Positions 46,819 to 55,703 of a stretch of DNA of 64,000 nt are shown here, one piece after another. The notes under the pieces are model-generated. The model did not search any database. It was not told the DNA's origin and saw only the letters and a list, made by a program, of their open reading frames with translations. This stretch comes from Paracoccus sediminicola (lineage in GTDB: Bacteria; Pseudomonadota; Alphaproteobacteria; Rhodobacterales; Rhodobacteraceae): NCBI RefSeq assembly GCF_027912835.1, contig NZ_CP115768.1, positions 2,782,501 through 2,846,500 on the forward strand, written 5' to 3'. Position numbers and translations under genes: made by a program. Every line of letters starts with the position of its first letter. Within the stretch, counting starts at the first letter, position 1.

Positions 46819-48413
46819 GGCGGCGCGACCCTCGCGGCGTCGGAGAATCCGAGCAGCATCAGATCGCGCATCGCCTCCATCGGCAGCGGATCAGTGTCAG
46901 CCGGCGGAACCAGCCCTGGCGCGAGACCCCATGCCGCGCTGCGGGCCACGAGCGCCTCGGGGCCGATGAGGTGGACCGGCACGTCGCGCCTGTCGTCCAG
47001 CGCGATGCTGGCCGCAGCCTGATGGTCGCCCAGAACGATCATGAGCGGCGGCGCATCGGCATGGCGCAGCGCATAGCCGGTCACGACGCGCAGAACATAG
47101 TCTATGGATTTGCGATATTGCTGCCGCACCCGCGCGCGATCCTGCCAGACGATGCGCGGCGGGTCTCCTGCCTCTGCCATCTCGTTAAAGATCTGCCCGT
47201 CGCCAATTTTTTCCCAGTCGATCATGGACGGGATCGGCACCCATGGCGCGTGGGACGAGATCAGCGCGATCTGCGCGAAGACCGGGCGCGGATCGGTGTC
47301 GCCCTCTGCCAGCAGCCGGTCAGCCGCCGCCAGCGTGAACTGGTCTGGCATGGTCACCCAGTTGAACGGCTTTCCGCGATAGCCCAGATCAGCCGCTGTA
47401 AACACATCATCGAAGCCCATGCGCTGCGCCTCTGGCCAGGGCAGGGTGATGGCCGGCATGATCGCCGCGGTGCGAAACCCCGCGCGCTGCGCATGATGGA
47501 ACATCGTCTGCCGCCCGCTTGCCAGCGCGGCAAGATAGCGGGACTGGTCGCTGATCCAAAGGCCGTTGGCGAAGCTCGCATGGGCCAGCCAGCTCTGCCC
47601 GCCCTGCGTCGGCGAGGTCAGAAACCCCGAACGCATCGACAGCCCGGCCTGTCGCAGCTGCGCTTCGGCTTTGCGCAGCACCGGCAAATGCGTGTCCGCG
47701 TAGAACGGTGTATCGAAGCTCGTCCGACCATAGCTCTCGATAAAAATTACCAGAACGTCGCGGTTGATAGCGCTCAGCAGACCGTCCCGCCTTTTAAGCG
47801 GATCGCGCTGCGCCGCAGCGCGGAAGGCGCGCAGGTCAGTCAGGCTTTGCCGGGCGGTCTGCGCGGTGCGGATGGCGAATTCGGTGCTGCCGCCGACCGG
47901 CCCGCTCAGTGCGAAAATACCCGCCGCGGCGGCGCCGAGCGTCAGGATCGCGGCCGGGCGCAGTCTCGGCGCGATCCGTGCCCAGACCGACAGCGCCCAC
48001 CACAGCGCCACCGCCAGCCCCGACAGCAACGCGATCAGCGCCAGCGCAAGGATCAGCGTCGCCGCCGTGCCAAAGCTTCCGGCGAGGATGCGCCGCGTGG
48101 CCTCTATCAGCGGCAGGTCCGCCACCGGGTTGAAGCTGCGCCCAAGCACCTCCCGCGTCGCCAGATCGGCGATTTTCAGTGCCACGATCGAGACCAGCGC
48201 CGCGGTTATCGACACCAGCAGGATGCGCCCGGTCCTGCCACGCCCCAGCATCACCGACAGTGCCAACAGCAATGGCAGTTCAGGCGGCAGGCTCAGCAGC
48301 GCCTCGGGAGAGAGATCTTCGGGTCGATGCGGCAGCACCAGCACGAACCACAGAACCAGAGCCGCACAAGCCGCGCGCAGCGGGCCGGGTGGCTGAACCG
48401 CCTCCGGCCTCAT
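46815..48413 (-). CDS. Sulfatase/phosphoglycerol transferase-fold membrane enzyme
   Basis: A 532-residue protein with about four N-terminal hydrophobic helices followed by an alkaline-phosphatase-superfamily domain, as in LtaS, OpgB and EptA. Metal ligands: Glu in VIFIESYGR and Asp-His in VLGDHQAAAS. The nucleophile region is SPTQGGQSWLAHASF, near the usual Thr/Ser position. The start at 48413 overlaps the upstream stop (TGATG). A periplasmic transferase of a phospholipid head group onto a glycan or lipid is a reasonable inference. Confidence 0.87.
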   Translation of the reverse strand: MRPEAVQPPGPLRAACAALVLWFVLVLPHRPEDLSPEALLSLPPELPLLLALSVMLGRGRTGRILLVSITAALVSIVALKIADLATREVLGRSFNPVADLPLIEATRRILAGSFGTAATLILALALIALLSGLAVALWWALSVWARIAPRLRPAAILTLGAAAAGIFALSGPVGGSTEFAIRTAQTARQSLTDLRAFRAAAQRDPLKRRDGLLSAINRDVLVIFIESYGRTSFDTPFYADTHLPVLRKAEAQLRQAGLSMRSGFLTSPTQGGQSWLAHASFANGLWISDQSRYLAALASGRQTMFHHAQRAGFRTAAIMPAITLPWPEAQRMGFDDVFTAADLGYRGKPFNWVTMPDQFTLAAADRLLAEGDTDPRPVFAQIALISSHAPWVPIPSMIDWEKIGDGQIFNEMAEAGDPPRIVWQDRARVRQQYRKSIDYVLRVVTGYALRHADAPPLMIVLGDHQAAASIALDDRRDVPVHLIGPEALVARSAAWGLAPGLVPPADTDPLPMEAMRDLMLLGFSDAARVAPP

Positions 48414-49156
48414 CACCGCCGCGCCCGGAGCCACAGAATATCGGCGGCAAAGGACCAGAGGACGAGGCCAAGCGCTGCCCATGATAACCCGTCCGCAAGC
48501 GGACCCGGCAGGGCGGGCAGCTGAAGCAGGATCAGCGTTGCCAGCTGCGCGACGCAGATCGCCTTACGTCGCCAGCGCTGCGGCAGCGGTGCCGTCAGCC
48601 ACGGCCAGACCATCGAGGCTGCTGCAAAGAGATATCTTACCAGCCCGAGCGCCAGGACCGGCGCGCCTGCGGCGCTGCCGAGATAGCCATGCACCGCCAG
48701 CAGCAGCGCCAGAAGCGCGTCGATCTCGAGATCGAAACGCGCGCCGAATGACGAGGCGAGCCCGCTGCGCCGCGCCAACCAGCCGTCGATCCCGTCCAAG
48801 GCCAGGGCGACGCTGGCAATCGCCGCAACAGTCCAGCCCGCCGCCATGCCTGACAAGAGCGGTGAGGTCAGGCTGAGGATCATGGCCGCGCGGATCATGG
48901 TCAGCGTATTGGCCGGCCCGACCCGGTGAAGCGGGTAGTGCCGCACCATCAGCCCCCGGATCAGCAGCCACAGCAGCACGAACCCGATGACGGGCAGTAC
49001 CCACCCGGAAACCCCGATCGGCCGCAACGCCGCGCAGCAGATCAGCAACGCGGCACATCCTGCGAGCCCGGCGCCGAACAGTCCTGCCTGAAGATGATCC
49101 TGCCGCCGACCCCGCATCGCCCCGCGTAGCCGAGCCTCGCCGCCGATTTCGCTCAT
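48413..49156 (-). CDS. CDP-alcohol phosphatidyltransferase
   Basis: A 247-residue integral membrane enzyme. The full CDP-alcohol motif is present: DGIDGWLARRSG followed by SSFGARFDLEID, with all the metal-binding Asp residues in place. Several transmembrane segments flank it. It makes a phosphodiester lipid from CDP-diacylglycerol or a related donor. First gene of the envelope cluster, coupled to the sulfatase-fold gene. The head group is unknown. Confidence 0.9.
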   Translation of the reverse strand: MSEIGGEARLRGAMRGRRQDHLQAGLFGAGLAGCAALLICCAALRPIGVSGWVLPVIGFVLLWLLIRGLMVRHYPLHRVGPANTLTMIRAAMILSLTSPLLSGMAAGWTVAAIASVALALDGIDGWLARRSGLASSFGARFDLEIDALLALLLAVHGYLGSAAGAPVLALGLVRYLFAAASMVWPWLTAPLPQRWRRKAICVAQLATLILLQLPALPGPLADGLSWAALGLVLWSFAADILWLRARR

Positions 49157-49654
49157 CAGGCGACGTTATGGGAATGCAGCCTCGCGTCAAGCTGTGTCGC
49201 CATGCTCGCCCTGCCGGTGAGGGAAAAGCGAGCGAGGCGCGTCCGACGCCGCCGAGGGCCGGCTGGGGGAAGGCGATTGCGAAAAGCGTTGGTGACCCCG
49301 GCAGAAGATAAACCGCTCCAGCAAAAACAGACACTTAGACTGTCTAACCCCGAAACCTTGCCCCATTGAAAACATTGGGGAATTTCCCGGCTTGTCCAAC
49401 CGCAGAACCGAAAAAGAAAAACGCCGAGGCAGCGGCCACTGCACTCGGCGTCATTTCGTTGGAAAACGACAGTTCCTACGCTTGTCTGCATACCATGCCG
49501 TTGCTGCTCAAGGCAAGTTAGATGGCTTTCCTGCCGTTATGGTTGGGTCTGACATGTTGGGTGGGCCGTCGGAGAAGTTCTGCTCGTTCACCACGGCAAA
49601 AAGCTCGCTTGCGAAGAATTCGCTGCCCTATTGTTGTGGGGGTGGAGAAGTCCA
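49157..49654. other. Gene-poor junction between core and accessory island
   Basis: No convincing gene in about 500 bases. It holds a nested inverted repeat at 49329-49347 (TTAGAC-T-GTCTAA inside AGACA...TGTCT), a weak CCCCA/TGGGG hairpin at about 49361-49380, and a strong minus-strand terminator. Short frames on both strands lack ribosome sites and family features. Gene content changes here from metabolic to mobile and defence genes. Confidence 0.5.
49411..49451 (-). terminator. Orphan Rho-independent terminator, minus strand
   Basis: Perfect 8-bp stem ACGCCGAG (49421-49428)/CTCGGCGT (49444-49451). On the minus strand the stem is followed by TTTTCTTTTT. No minus-strand gene lies upstream of it within the 200 bases before the plus-strand gene at 49655. 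Confidence 0.75.
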
Positions 49655-50518
49655 ATGAGCTGGCGTATCGCAAATGAATGCGCCGAGCGCCGTTTTGGCA
49701 GTGCCGCGCGCAAGCAGATCATCATGTTCCTGGCCGACAAGGCCAGCGATGACGGCTCAGGCATTTGGTGCTCAAAAGGAACCATCCAGCGCCACACGGA
49801 ACTGGGGGAGACGACCGTGAAGCGGACCATCTCCGACTTCCTGAGCGAAGGCATCCTTGTTGAGACCGGGCGCCGTCCCTGCCGCAACGGCTATACCGTC
49901 GTTTACCGCATCATGATTGATCGCATTCGTACGCTTGAATCCATCGGTGAGCCCGAGCTCGACACGGGGTCCACCATGGACCCCGTCCAGCCTGGACCCG
50001 GTACGGGGTCCATAGTGGACGGGGTACGGGGTCCACAGCGGACCCCAAACCACCCTAAAACCATCCATAAACAACCTACGCGCACACGCGAGGCGGCGGA
50101 GGAGGTAGAGAACCCTGAAACCGAAAAGATCCTTGCAGCCTACCCGAAGGACAGGATCAGGAACCGACGGACGACCCGAAGCCTAATTTCAGCAGCGTTG
50201 AAGGAAAGCGCGGTCCCCGATGACCTGCTACAGGCGGTGAAGGCCTACGCGAAAGAGAGCGAGGGCTATACGCGTAGCAAGGTCTGTTTCTCGGACAACT
50301 GGTTCAAGATGCGCCGATGGGAGACGAGGCTCACGCAAATACAGGCTGACCGCGAGAAAGCAGTGGAGGCTGAAACCAAAGGGCGCGCCAATCTTGTCGG
50401 ATGGATCCGAGACCGCCACCCCCTGTGCCGCCATATCACCCAACGGCAAATCGATGGGCTCATTGCCTCGAAAATGGTGACGGCTGAGCAAGTACTTGCG
50501 GCGGGTCTGCATCCATGA
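49655..50518 (+). CDS. Helix-turn-helix protein, possible phage/plasmid replication initiator
   Basis: A 287-residue protein. The N-terminal ~90 residues form a HTH_36-like winged helix: CAERRFGSAARKQIIMFLAD, WCSKGTIQRHTELGETTVKR and TISDFLSEGILVETG. A low-complexity Gly/Pro/Asp linker follows (about 105-135), then a Lys/Arg/Glu-rich C-terminal domain. The N-terminal type occurs in phage and plasmid replication proteins. The DNA of the linker carries iteron-like repeats. SD GGAGAAG precedes the ATG. Function is inferred from architecture only. Confidence 0.7.
   Translation: MSWRIANECAERRFGSAARKQIIMFLADKASDDGSGIWCSKGTIQRHTELGETTVKRTISDFLSEGILVETGRRPCRNGYTVVYRIMIDRIRTLESIGEPELDTGSTMDPVQPGPGTGSIVDGVRGPQRTPNHPKTIHKQPTRTREAAEEVENPETEKILAAYPKDRIRNRRTTRSLISAALKESAVPDDLLQAVKAYAKESEGYTRSKVCFSDNWFKMRRWETRLTQIQADREKAVEAETKGRANLVGWIRDRHPLCRHITQRQIDGLIASKMVTAEQVLAAGLHP
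49964..50035. repeat. Iteron-like repeats inside the HTH gene
   Basis: Three direct copies of ACGGGGTCCA start at 49964, 50003 and 50026, two of them extended to GTACGGGGTCCA. Inverted copies TGGACCCCGT (49977-49986) and TGGACCCGGT (49993-50002) interleave; the first pair forms a perfect 10-bp inverted repeat with a 3-base spacer. Confidence 0.7.
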
Positions 50519-50565
50519 GCTTGCTTACCAGACTCGAAAATCAGGCCCGAACTATACCTGGCACT

Positions 50566-50583
50566 TATGATCAATGGATCATA
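50566..50583. promoter_or_regulatory. hip operator O1
   Basis: TATGATC-AATG-GATCATA, a perfect 7-bp inverted repeat in an 18-bp site upstream of hipB. Confidence 0.7.
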
Positions 50584-50592
50584 GAATTGATT

Positions 50593-50610
50593 TATGGCTT
50601 CGAAGCCATA
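50593..50610. promoter_or_regulatory. hip operator O2
   Basis: TATGGCTTCGAAGCCATA, a perfect 18-bp palindrome, 27 bp after the start of O1. A -35-like TTGACA follows at 50611-50616. Confidence 0.7.
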
Positions 50611-50619
50611 TTGACAAAT

Positions 50620-50637
50620 TATGATCGATGGGCCATT
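50620..50637. promoter_or_regulatory. hip operator O3 (imperfect)
   Basis: TATGATCGATGGGCCATT, same 18-bp size and again 27 bp after the previous site; outer arms conserved, one outer base changed. A weaker fourth TATGG...CCATG site (50644-50661) overlaps the hipB start. Confidence 0.55.
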
Positions 50638-50658
50638 TGGCGTTATGGGAGAACCGCC

Positions 50659-50910
50659 ATGAAGCATCTTGTCCGCACGCCAAAAAACATCGGCCATGCC
50701 ATTCGCGAGGCCCGAAAGGCCAAAAGCCTGACCCAGACGGACCTCGCCGCGATGAGCGGTGTTTGGCAAGAGACCATCTCCAAGATCGAGAACGGCAGCG
50801 GCGGTACCAAGCTGGAAACGATCTTCGAGTTGCTCGCGGCTCTTGATCTTGAACTCACGGTCACCGAGCGCAGCAAGGGTGCCTCTGACGGGTTCGAGGA
50901 TATTTTCTGA
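50659..50910 (+). CDS. hipB: HipB-type antitoxin (XRE/Cro helix-turn-helix)
   Basis: An 83-residue DNA-binding antitoxin. The HTH is IREARKAKSLTQTDLAAMSG followed by VWQETISKIENG, then TKLETIFELLAALDLELTV. The ATG at 50659 with GGGAG upstream is chosen; the frame runs back to 50515 but that part lies over the operator array. One base separates it from hipA. It should bind the upstream operators and neutralise HipA. Confidence 0.88.
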   Translation: MKHLVRTPKNIGHAIREARKAKSLTQTDLAAMSGVWQETISKIENGSGGTKLETIFELLAALDLELTVTERSKGASDGFEDIF

Positions 50911-50911
50911 C

Positions 50912-52213
50912 ATGGGCCGCAAGCGCAGCTACACACCGCTGAACGTGTTCCTGAACGCGCGGCTTGTCGGCCAGTTGGTGCGGGAGTCCTCAGGCGGCAT
51001 CAGTTTCGCCTATGCCCGAGAATGGCTCGACTGGGAGCACCGGATGCCTGTTTCCCTGTCCTTGCCGCTGCAGGAAAACCGCACCGTCGGCGCGCCGGTG
51101 ATGGCGGTATTCGACAATCTGTTGCCCGACAGTGACCTGATCCGCCGTCGGGTCGCGGAGCGCGTTGGCGCTGAAGGCGTGGATGCCTTCAGCCTGCTGT
51201 CACAGATTGGGCGCGATTGTATCGGCGCGTTGCAGTTTCTACCCGATGGGCAATCCCCACAGCCAATGAACGAACTTAGCGGTGAGACGGTGGACGACGC
51301 GCAGATCGAAGCCATTCTGAACGATCTCGACATCGCGCCGCTTGGCATTCGGCGTGAGAATGATGTCCGCATTTCTGTCGCAGGCGCTCAGGAAAAAACG
51401 GCCCTTCTGCGCAAGGACGGTCAGTGGATCGAACCAACCGGCACGACGCCCACCACGCATATCATCAAGCCGCAAATCGGCCGGCTGCCCAATGGCATGG
51501 ATCTGTCCGACAGCGTGGAAAACGAATTCCTGTGCCTGAAGTTGATGGAGGCCTTCGGCCTACGGGTCGCCAAGGCCGAAATGGCGCGGTTCGGCGAGAA
51601 GAAAGCCTTGGTCGTTGAGCGGTTCGATCGGCGATGGACGTCTGATGGCCGGTTGATCCGCCTGCCGCAGGAAGATTGCTGCCAAGCATTGTCCGTGGTG
51701 CCCACGCAGAAGTATCAGAACGAGGGCGGCCCAAGGATCGCGGACATCATGAGCCTGCTGCTCGGGAGTGATGACGCCAACACAGACCGGAGGGACTTTT
51801 TCAAAGCGAATGTCCTGTTCTGGCTTCTGGGCGCGACGGATGGGCACGGCAAGAACTTCAGCATCAGCCTCCTGCCAGGCGGCCGCTTCCGCTTGACGCC
51901 GCTGTACGACATCCTGACCGTTCAGCCGACCGTCGACGCTCGGCAGATCGAGCGAAAGCAGTTCCGGCTCGCCATGAGTTTCGGCAACTCAAATCACTAC
52001 AAGGTGGCGGATATCGTGGGGCGCCACCTTACGGAAACCGGCGTGCATTCCGGATTGTCCCGCGCGGCCGTGCAGAGCTTATTCGACGAATTGCAGGATA
52101 CCGCGCTCGAGCGCGTTGATGCCACCCTCAACCGACTGCCAGGCGATTTCCCTGGGGCGCTGATGTCTTCAATCGAGGCGGCCGTGAAGGCCCGACTGTG
52201 CCTGTTGGGTTGA
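50912..52213 (+). CDS. hipA: HipA-family toxin, Ser/Thr kinase
   Basis: A 433-residue HipA kinase. The N-terminal couple domain holds NARLVGQLVRESSGGISFAY and PVSLSLPLQ. The P-loop-like motif ISVAGAQEKTALL matches the autophosphorylation loop. The catalytic stretch is GATDGHGKNFSI (Asp and Asn) and the metal Asp is in LTPLYDIL. In E. coli HipA phosphorylates GltX; its target here is not known. Complete and apparently intact, so an active toxin-antitoxin pair. Confidence 0.94.
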   Translation: MGRKRSYTPLNVFLNARLVGQLVRESSGGISFAYAREWLDWEHRMPVSLSLPLQENRTVGAPVMAVFDNLLPDSDLIRRRVAERVGAEGVDAFSLLSQIGRDCIGALQFLPDGQSPQPMNELSGETVDDAQIEAILNDLDIAPLGIRRENDVRISVAGAQEKTALLRKDGQWIEPTGTTPTTHIIKPQIGRLPNGMDLSDSVENEFLCLKLMEAFGLRVAKAEMARFGEKKALVVERFDRRWTSDGRLIRLPQEDCCQALSVVPTQKYQNEGGPRIADIMSLLLGSDDANTDRRDFFKANVLFWLLGATDGHGKNFSISLLPGGRFRLTPLYDILTVQPTVDARQIERKQFRLAMSFGNSNHYKVADIVGRHLTETGVHSGLSRAAVQSLFDELQDTALERVDATLNRLPGDFPGALMSSIEAAVKARLCLLG

Positions 52214-52256
52214 GGGCGGAAAGGTGGAAGATGGTATGAGGTTGCCAGCCCTAACA

Positions 52257-55200
52257 CTAGGCCACTTGATGAATTTGCACCCCCTCGCCGCAGACATCTC
52301 GCGCAATATCGACAACGTGCTGGTGATGAGTCAGGTAGACTGCCTGCCCACGCCGCCCGATCCGCTCCATGACGCGGCAGGCTGAACGCGTGCGCTCCTC
52401 GTCGAAAGTCTCGAAAATGTCATCGCAAAAGAAGGGAAGCGCTGCCCCCTGATCTGCCAATTGCTCATAAGCTGCTGCCCTTAGGGCAAGATATAGCTGG
52501 AACCGGGTGCCCTTTGACATGTCTTGGGCCTGCTTCGCCATTCCTGCAGAATCAATGGCAAGAAGGGTTTCTGAGTTTCCATCCACTTGGGTTTGGAGCG
52601 TTGAATAGGCGCCGTTGGTTAGTTCCGCGAAAGCGGTTTCGGTAGCTTGCATCATCATGCTGCGATGAACGTCGCGATATCGGCGGATCGCTGTCTCTGC
52701 GAGGCGGTGGCCGAGGCTCAGCTCGAGATGCCGTAGGGCATTCTCCTGCATTTCGATCTCAATGGTCGCCTTGCGCTCGACGAGAAGGGCAACATCAGCG
52801 TCACCGCCGATGGATCGGAGCTGTTGCTCGGCCGCGCTGCGGGTCTCAATTGCCGCCTTGTAGTGCGTATCAATGCCCTCAAGATCGGCAATGACCTCAT
52901 CCAGCTGGGCCTGCAATCCGGCTTGTGTTGCACCAGTGAGGAAAGAACGCGCTTCCTCGGTATTCTTGAGATCAAGAAGTGTGGCGACCTTTCGCTGTTG
53001 TTCCAGTCGTTTTGACCGGCTGTCGATAACGTCCGAAGCCCTATTGACAGCCTGCCGCAGAGCGGTGAGAGATCCCGTGTCAACGTCGTCGGGAAAGGCA
53101 CGCGCCAGCTCAGCCACCATGCGGTTGATATCGCCGAGGGTTTTTTGCGCCGCCGCCATTGACGCTTCATGCGCATTGATGCGCTTTGCTAAATCCTCGG
53201 CCGTTTTTTCTGCCTCAGCAGCGCTCTGAACCAGCGCCTTCATCTCGGCATAATCAGCCATTGGCTCGCCAAGGGTCATGGTGCCAAGGCGCGCGATCAA
53301 CGCCTCGACGCCTTTGCCAAATTGGGCCTGATCCTCTTCCATGGAAGAGATTTGCCGCTCCAGCAGCCCCCTTTGCGTGTCGAGCTCGCGCAAATCCTGG
53401 AGGGGTTTAAGCGCGTTTTCGAGGGCATTCACGTCGATGATGTCCGGCAGCACATGTTTGATCAGCGCGAGCCAATCGCCGCGGGCAGTCGTGGCTACGT
53501 CTTCAAGCGCTGAGAGTTTATCGGTGCGCCTTTGGTGGTCCTGCGTAAGATCGTTGAGCCGCGATGAAGCGCTTCGTAGCCGTTCTTGATGGCTACGCTG
53601 CGCTGTCAGGCTCGCTTTTGCGGCGCCGACAAGCTCTTCGAATTCTGGTGTATCCCGATTGAAATGCGCCGCAAGCGCTTGGGTTAACCGATCCGCTTTC
53701 TGAAATGTATCCTGGTGCTCAGCTTCTAGTCTGCGCAGCGTGTCTTGGGCTTGCCTGGCGAGATCGAGTTTGCGCAGCCAAGAGCAGAAGGTGTCGGGGG
53801 TAATCGAGGTTTTGATGCCCGCATCGCGCGCCGCACCGGCCATTCGTTCCAGTATCTTGTCGCGCGCTCGTGTGAGTATGGCGACCTTCTGTGCCGCTGT
53901 TTCCAGCTTTGCCTGATCGGATGCAAGATCCTGCTCTTGTTGGCGCAGTGTCCCGAGATCGGCGGCCTTTGAGAGCCGCAGGTCTGTCACTGTGTCAACG
54001 CGCGCCATGGCACCCTCGAACGCGTCTGCAGTTGCAGCACTCAGGCTTGCCCGATGTGCCTGCCAAAACGCGTCGCGTTCTGTGCGCAGGTGGCGGGCCT
54101 CGGCATCGTCAACCAACCCATCACTGTCTTTTATGACGGCAATCCGCGCGGCGCGTTCCTCCACGGTGGCCTCAATCGACTTGACGTCTTCTTCTGCAGC
54201 ACGGATTTTTTGAACGGTAATCTGCAGCTCGCTATGCTGTGCTTCCGCCTCCTCAGCGGTCAAGGGGCTGACCGGCAGAGCTTCAAAGCTCTGTCCCTTG
54301 AGCGTGAGCGCATCGAATGCCACATGTCGTGCGCCACGCGCGGTTTTCAACGCCTCTGACGCGGCTGCATAGCGCGCAGAAAGCGTATCAATGTCGAAGC
54401 GCTCGAAGAGATCAGCCAAGTCAGCAGAAGCGGATGTGCCGTCATTCAGCTCGGCGAGCTGCGTCTTCGCGAACCGGACTTTGTCATTGAGGGTCGCGAC
54501 CTCATCTTGCTCATGCCTGACAGCGGCATCAGCATCACGCATCCGATCCCGCGCTTGTTCAAGCTCTGACAAGGTGGCGGCCGGCAGGACAAGTGCCTTT
54601 GGGTCAATATCCTCGGTGATGCCCATGTCGCGAACGGCGATACCCATATCAACCAGAACCTGATCGCGGTTCTTTCGCCGACGGTCTAAGTCCAGTTGGG
54701 CGGCCGCATATTTGCTTCTCAGGGGATCGAGGTCTTCCAGCGCCTGCGCGAGTGCCACGTGCTCCGGATGATGCTTGATCGCCCCCAGTTCCGCACGAAG
54801 ACTTTCCAGCTCTTCTTTGAACTTGGTGATGTCGCCGGTGGCCTTAGTCTGGTTGGCGAGCATCTGAACCAGATCCTCTGGGTCAACATTCAGCTGCGTC
54901 GGCCAGTTTTCAAAATCCGCCAGCTTGTCATCAAGCTCATCAATCTCATGCAGGATCGGCAGCGCCTGAAGTTTGGCCTCTAATTGCGCCTTTAACGCAA
55001 ACAACTCCTTACGCCGCCCGGAAACCTCGGTTTCCTCCTGTAATGCCACGCCGAGCGCCTTCTTCAAGCTGCGATATTGCGCGGCGGAGATGTCAAGATC
55101 ACGGATTTGTCCTTCGACATCGGCCAGTTCTTTTTTCAAAGCCGCGAGCCGGGTTGTGCTGGCCCGTTTGCGATAGAGGGTATCGGCCTGCTCTCGCACG

Positions 55201-55703
55201 GTGTCGAGAACTGCGGAAAGCTCGCTGATCCCTGCCGCGGCTGAAAACAGCAGGCGCCCGATATCGCCTTTGGCTTTCGTAATCTCCTCGCCGCCTTTTT
55301 CGATGGTCAAATCATCAAGGCACAGCAGGTTCCGGTAATCGTCTTCAGACAGCCCGCCAAGATGGGCCTGCAAGGCGCTGTTTGGCAATTCCCGGCCCTC
55401 GGCATCGCGCAGAGAGGGATCGCGAGTCGGCATCCGCGTAAAGCTTGTCTCAGCGCCATCAATATCCAAGAGCCCCGTCACGCGAAGGTTCTTGCGTTGA
55501 TGCAAGAAATCGTAGGGCTCGCGGTGCGGGAACCCATAGAGCAACCGAAGATAGCCTTCCATGGTCGTGGTTTTGCCAGCCTCGTTCAGCCCATAAATGA
55601 CATGGAAATCCGGCGTGTTGGCGTCACGGCGCGCTCCAAAATCGAATGACTTGCCGGAAAACCGGCCGAAAAACTCCAGATCGAGCCGACGCAGACGCAT
55701 CAT
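52257..55703 (-). CDS. YhaN/SbcC-like coiled-coil ATPase
   Basis: A 1148-residue SMC-like AAA protein. The N-terminal half-ATPase has Walker A GLNEAGKTT (38-46) preceded by LDLEFFGRFSGKSFDF. The long middle is charged coiled coil with a probable hinge. The C-terminal half has signature SKGTRFQLYLALRAA and Walker B LPFFCDDIFETFDEERT, ending in a VYLTHHQH D/H-loop. This is the YhaN layout: larger than many, and partner of the nuclease that overlaps it by ATGA. Likely drives DNA end or structure processing by the nuclease. Confidence 0.9.
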   Translation of the reverse strand: MMRLRRLDLEFFGRFSGKSFDFGARRDANTPDFHVIYGLNEAGKTTTMEGYLRLLYGFPHREPYDFLHQRKNLRVTGLLDIDGAETSFTRMPTRDPSLRDAEGRELPNSALQAHLGGLSEDDYRNLLCLDDLTIEKGGEEITKAKGDIGRLLFSAAAGISELSAVLDTVREQADTLYRKRASTTRLAALKKELADVEGQIRDLDISAAQYRSLKKALGVALQEETEVSGRRKELFALKAQLEAKLQALPILHEIDELDDKLADFENWPTQLNVDPEDLVQMLANQTKATGDITKFKEELESLRAELGAIKHHPEHVALAQALEDLDPLRSKYAAAQLDLDRRRKNRDQVLVDMGIAVRDMGITEDIDPKALVLPAATLSELEQARDRMRDADAAVRHEQDEVATLNDKVRFAKTQLAELNDGTSASADLADLFERFDIDTLSARYAAASEALKTARGARHVAFDALTLKGQSFEALPVSPLTAEEAEAQHSELQITVQKIRAAEEDVKSIEATVEERAARIAVIKDSDGLVDDAEARHLRTERDAFWQAHRASLSAATADAFEGAMARVDTVTDLRLSKAADLGTLRQQEQDLASDQAKLETAAQKVAILTRARDKILERMAGAARDAGIKTSITPDTFCSWLRKLDLARQAQDTLRRLEAEHQDTFQKADRLTQALAAHFNRDTPEFEELVGAAKASLTAQRSHQERLRSASSRLNDLTQDHQRRTDKLSALEDVATTARGDWLALIKHVLPDIIDVNALENALKPLQDLRELDTQRGLLERQISSMEEDQAQFGKGVEALIARLGTMTLGEPMADYAEMKALVQSAAEAEKTAEDLAKRINAHEASMAAAQKTLGDINRMVAELARAFPDDVDTGSLTALRQAVNRASDVIDSRSKRLEQQRKVATLLDLKNTEEARSFLTGATQAGLQAQLDEVIADLEGIDTHYKAAIETRSAAEQQLRSIGGDADVALLVERKATIEIEMQENALRHLELSLGHRLAETAIRRYRDVHRSMMMQATETAFAELTNGAYSTLQTQVDGNSETLLAIDSAGMAKQAQDMSKGTRFQLYLALRAAAYEQLADQGAALPFFCDDIFETFDEERTRSACRVMERIGRRGQAVYLTHHQHVVDIARDVCGEGVQIHQVA

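Noticed and set aside
49156..49658. Two short frames (111 and 88 residues) in the junction region
   Set aside because: No ribosome site, no domain, and unlike neighbours in composition; the terminator cuts through them.
50515..50658. Extension of hipB upstream to 50515
   Set aside because: It would run through the operator array; the ATG at 50659 has a ribosome site and begins just before the conserved HTH.
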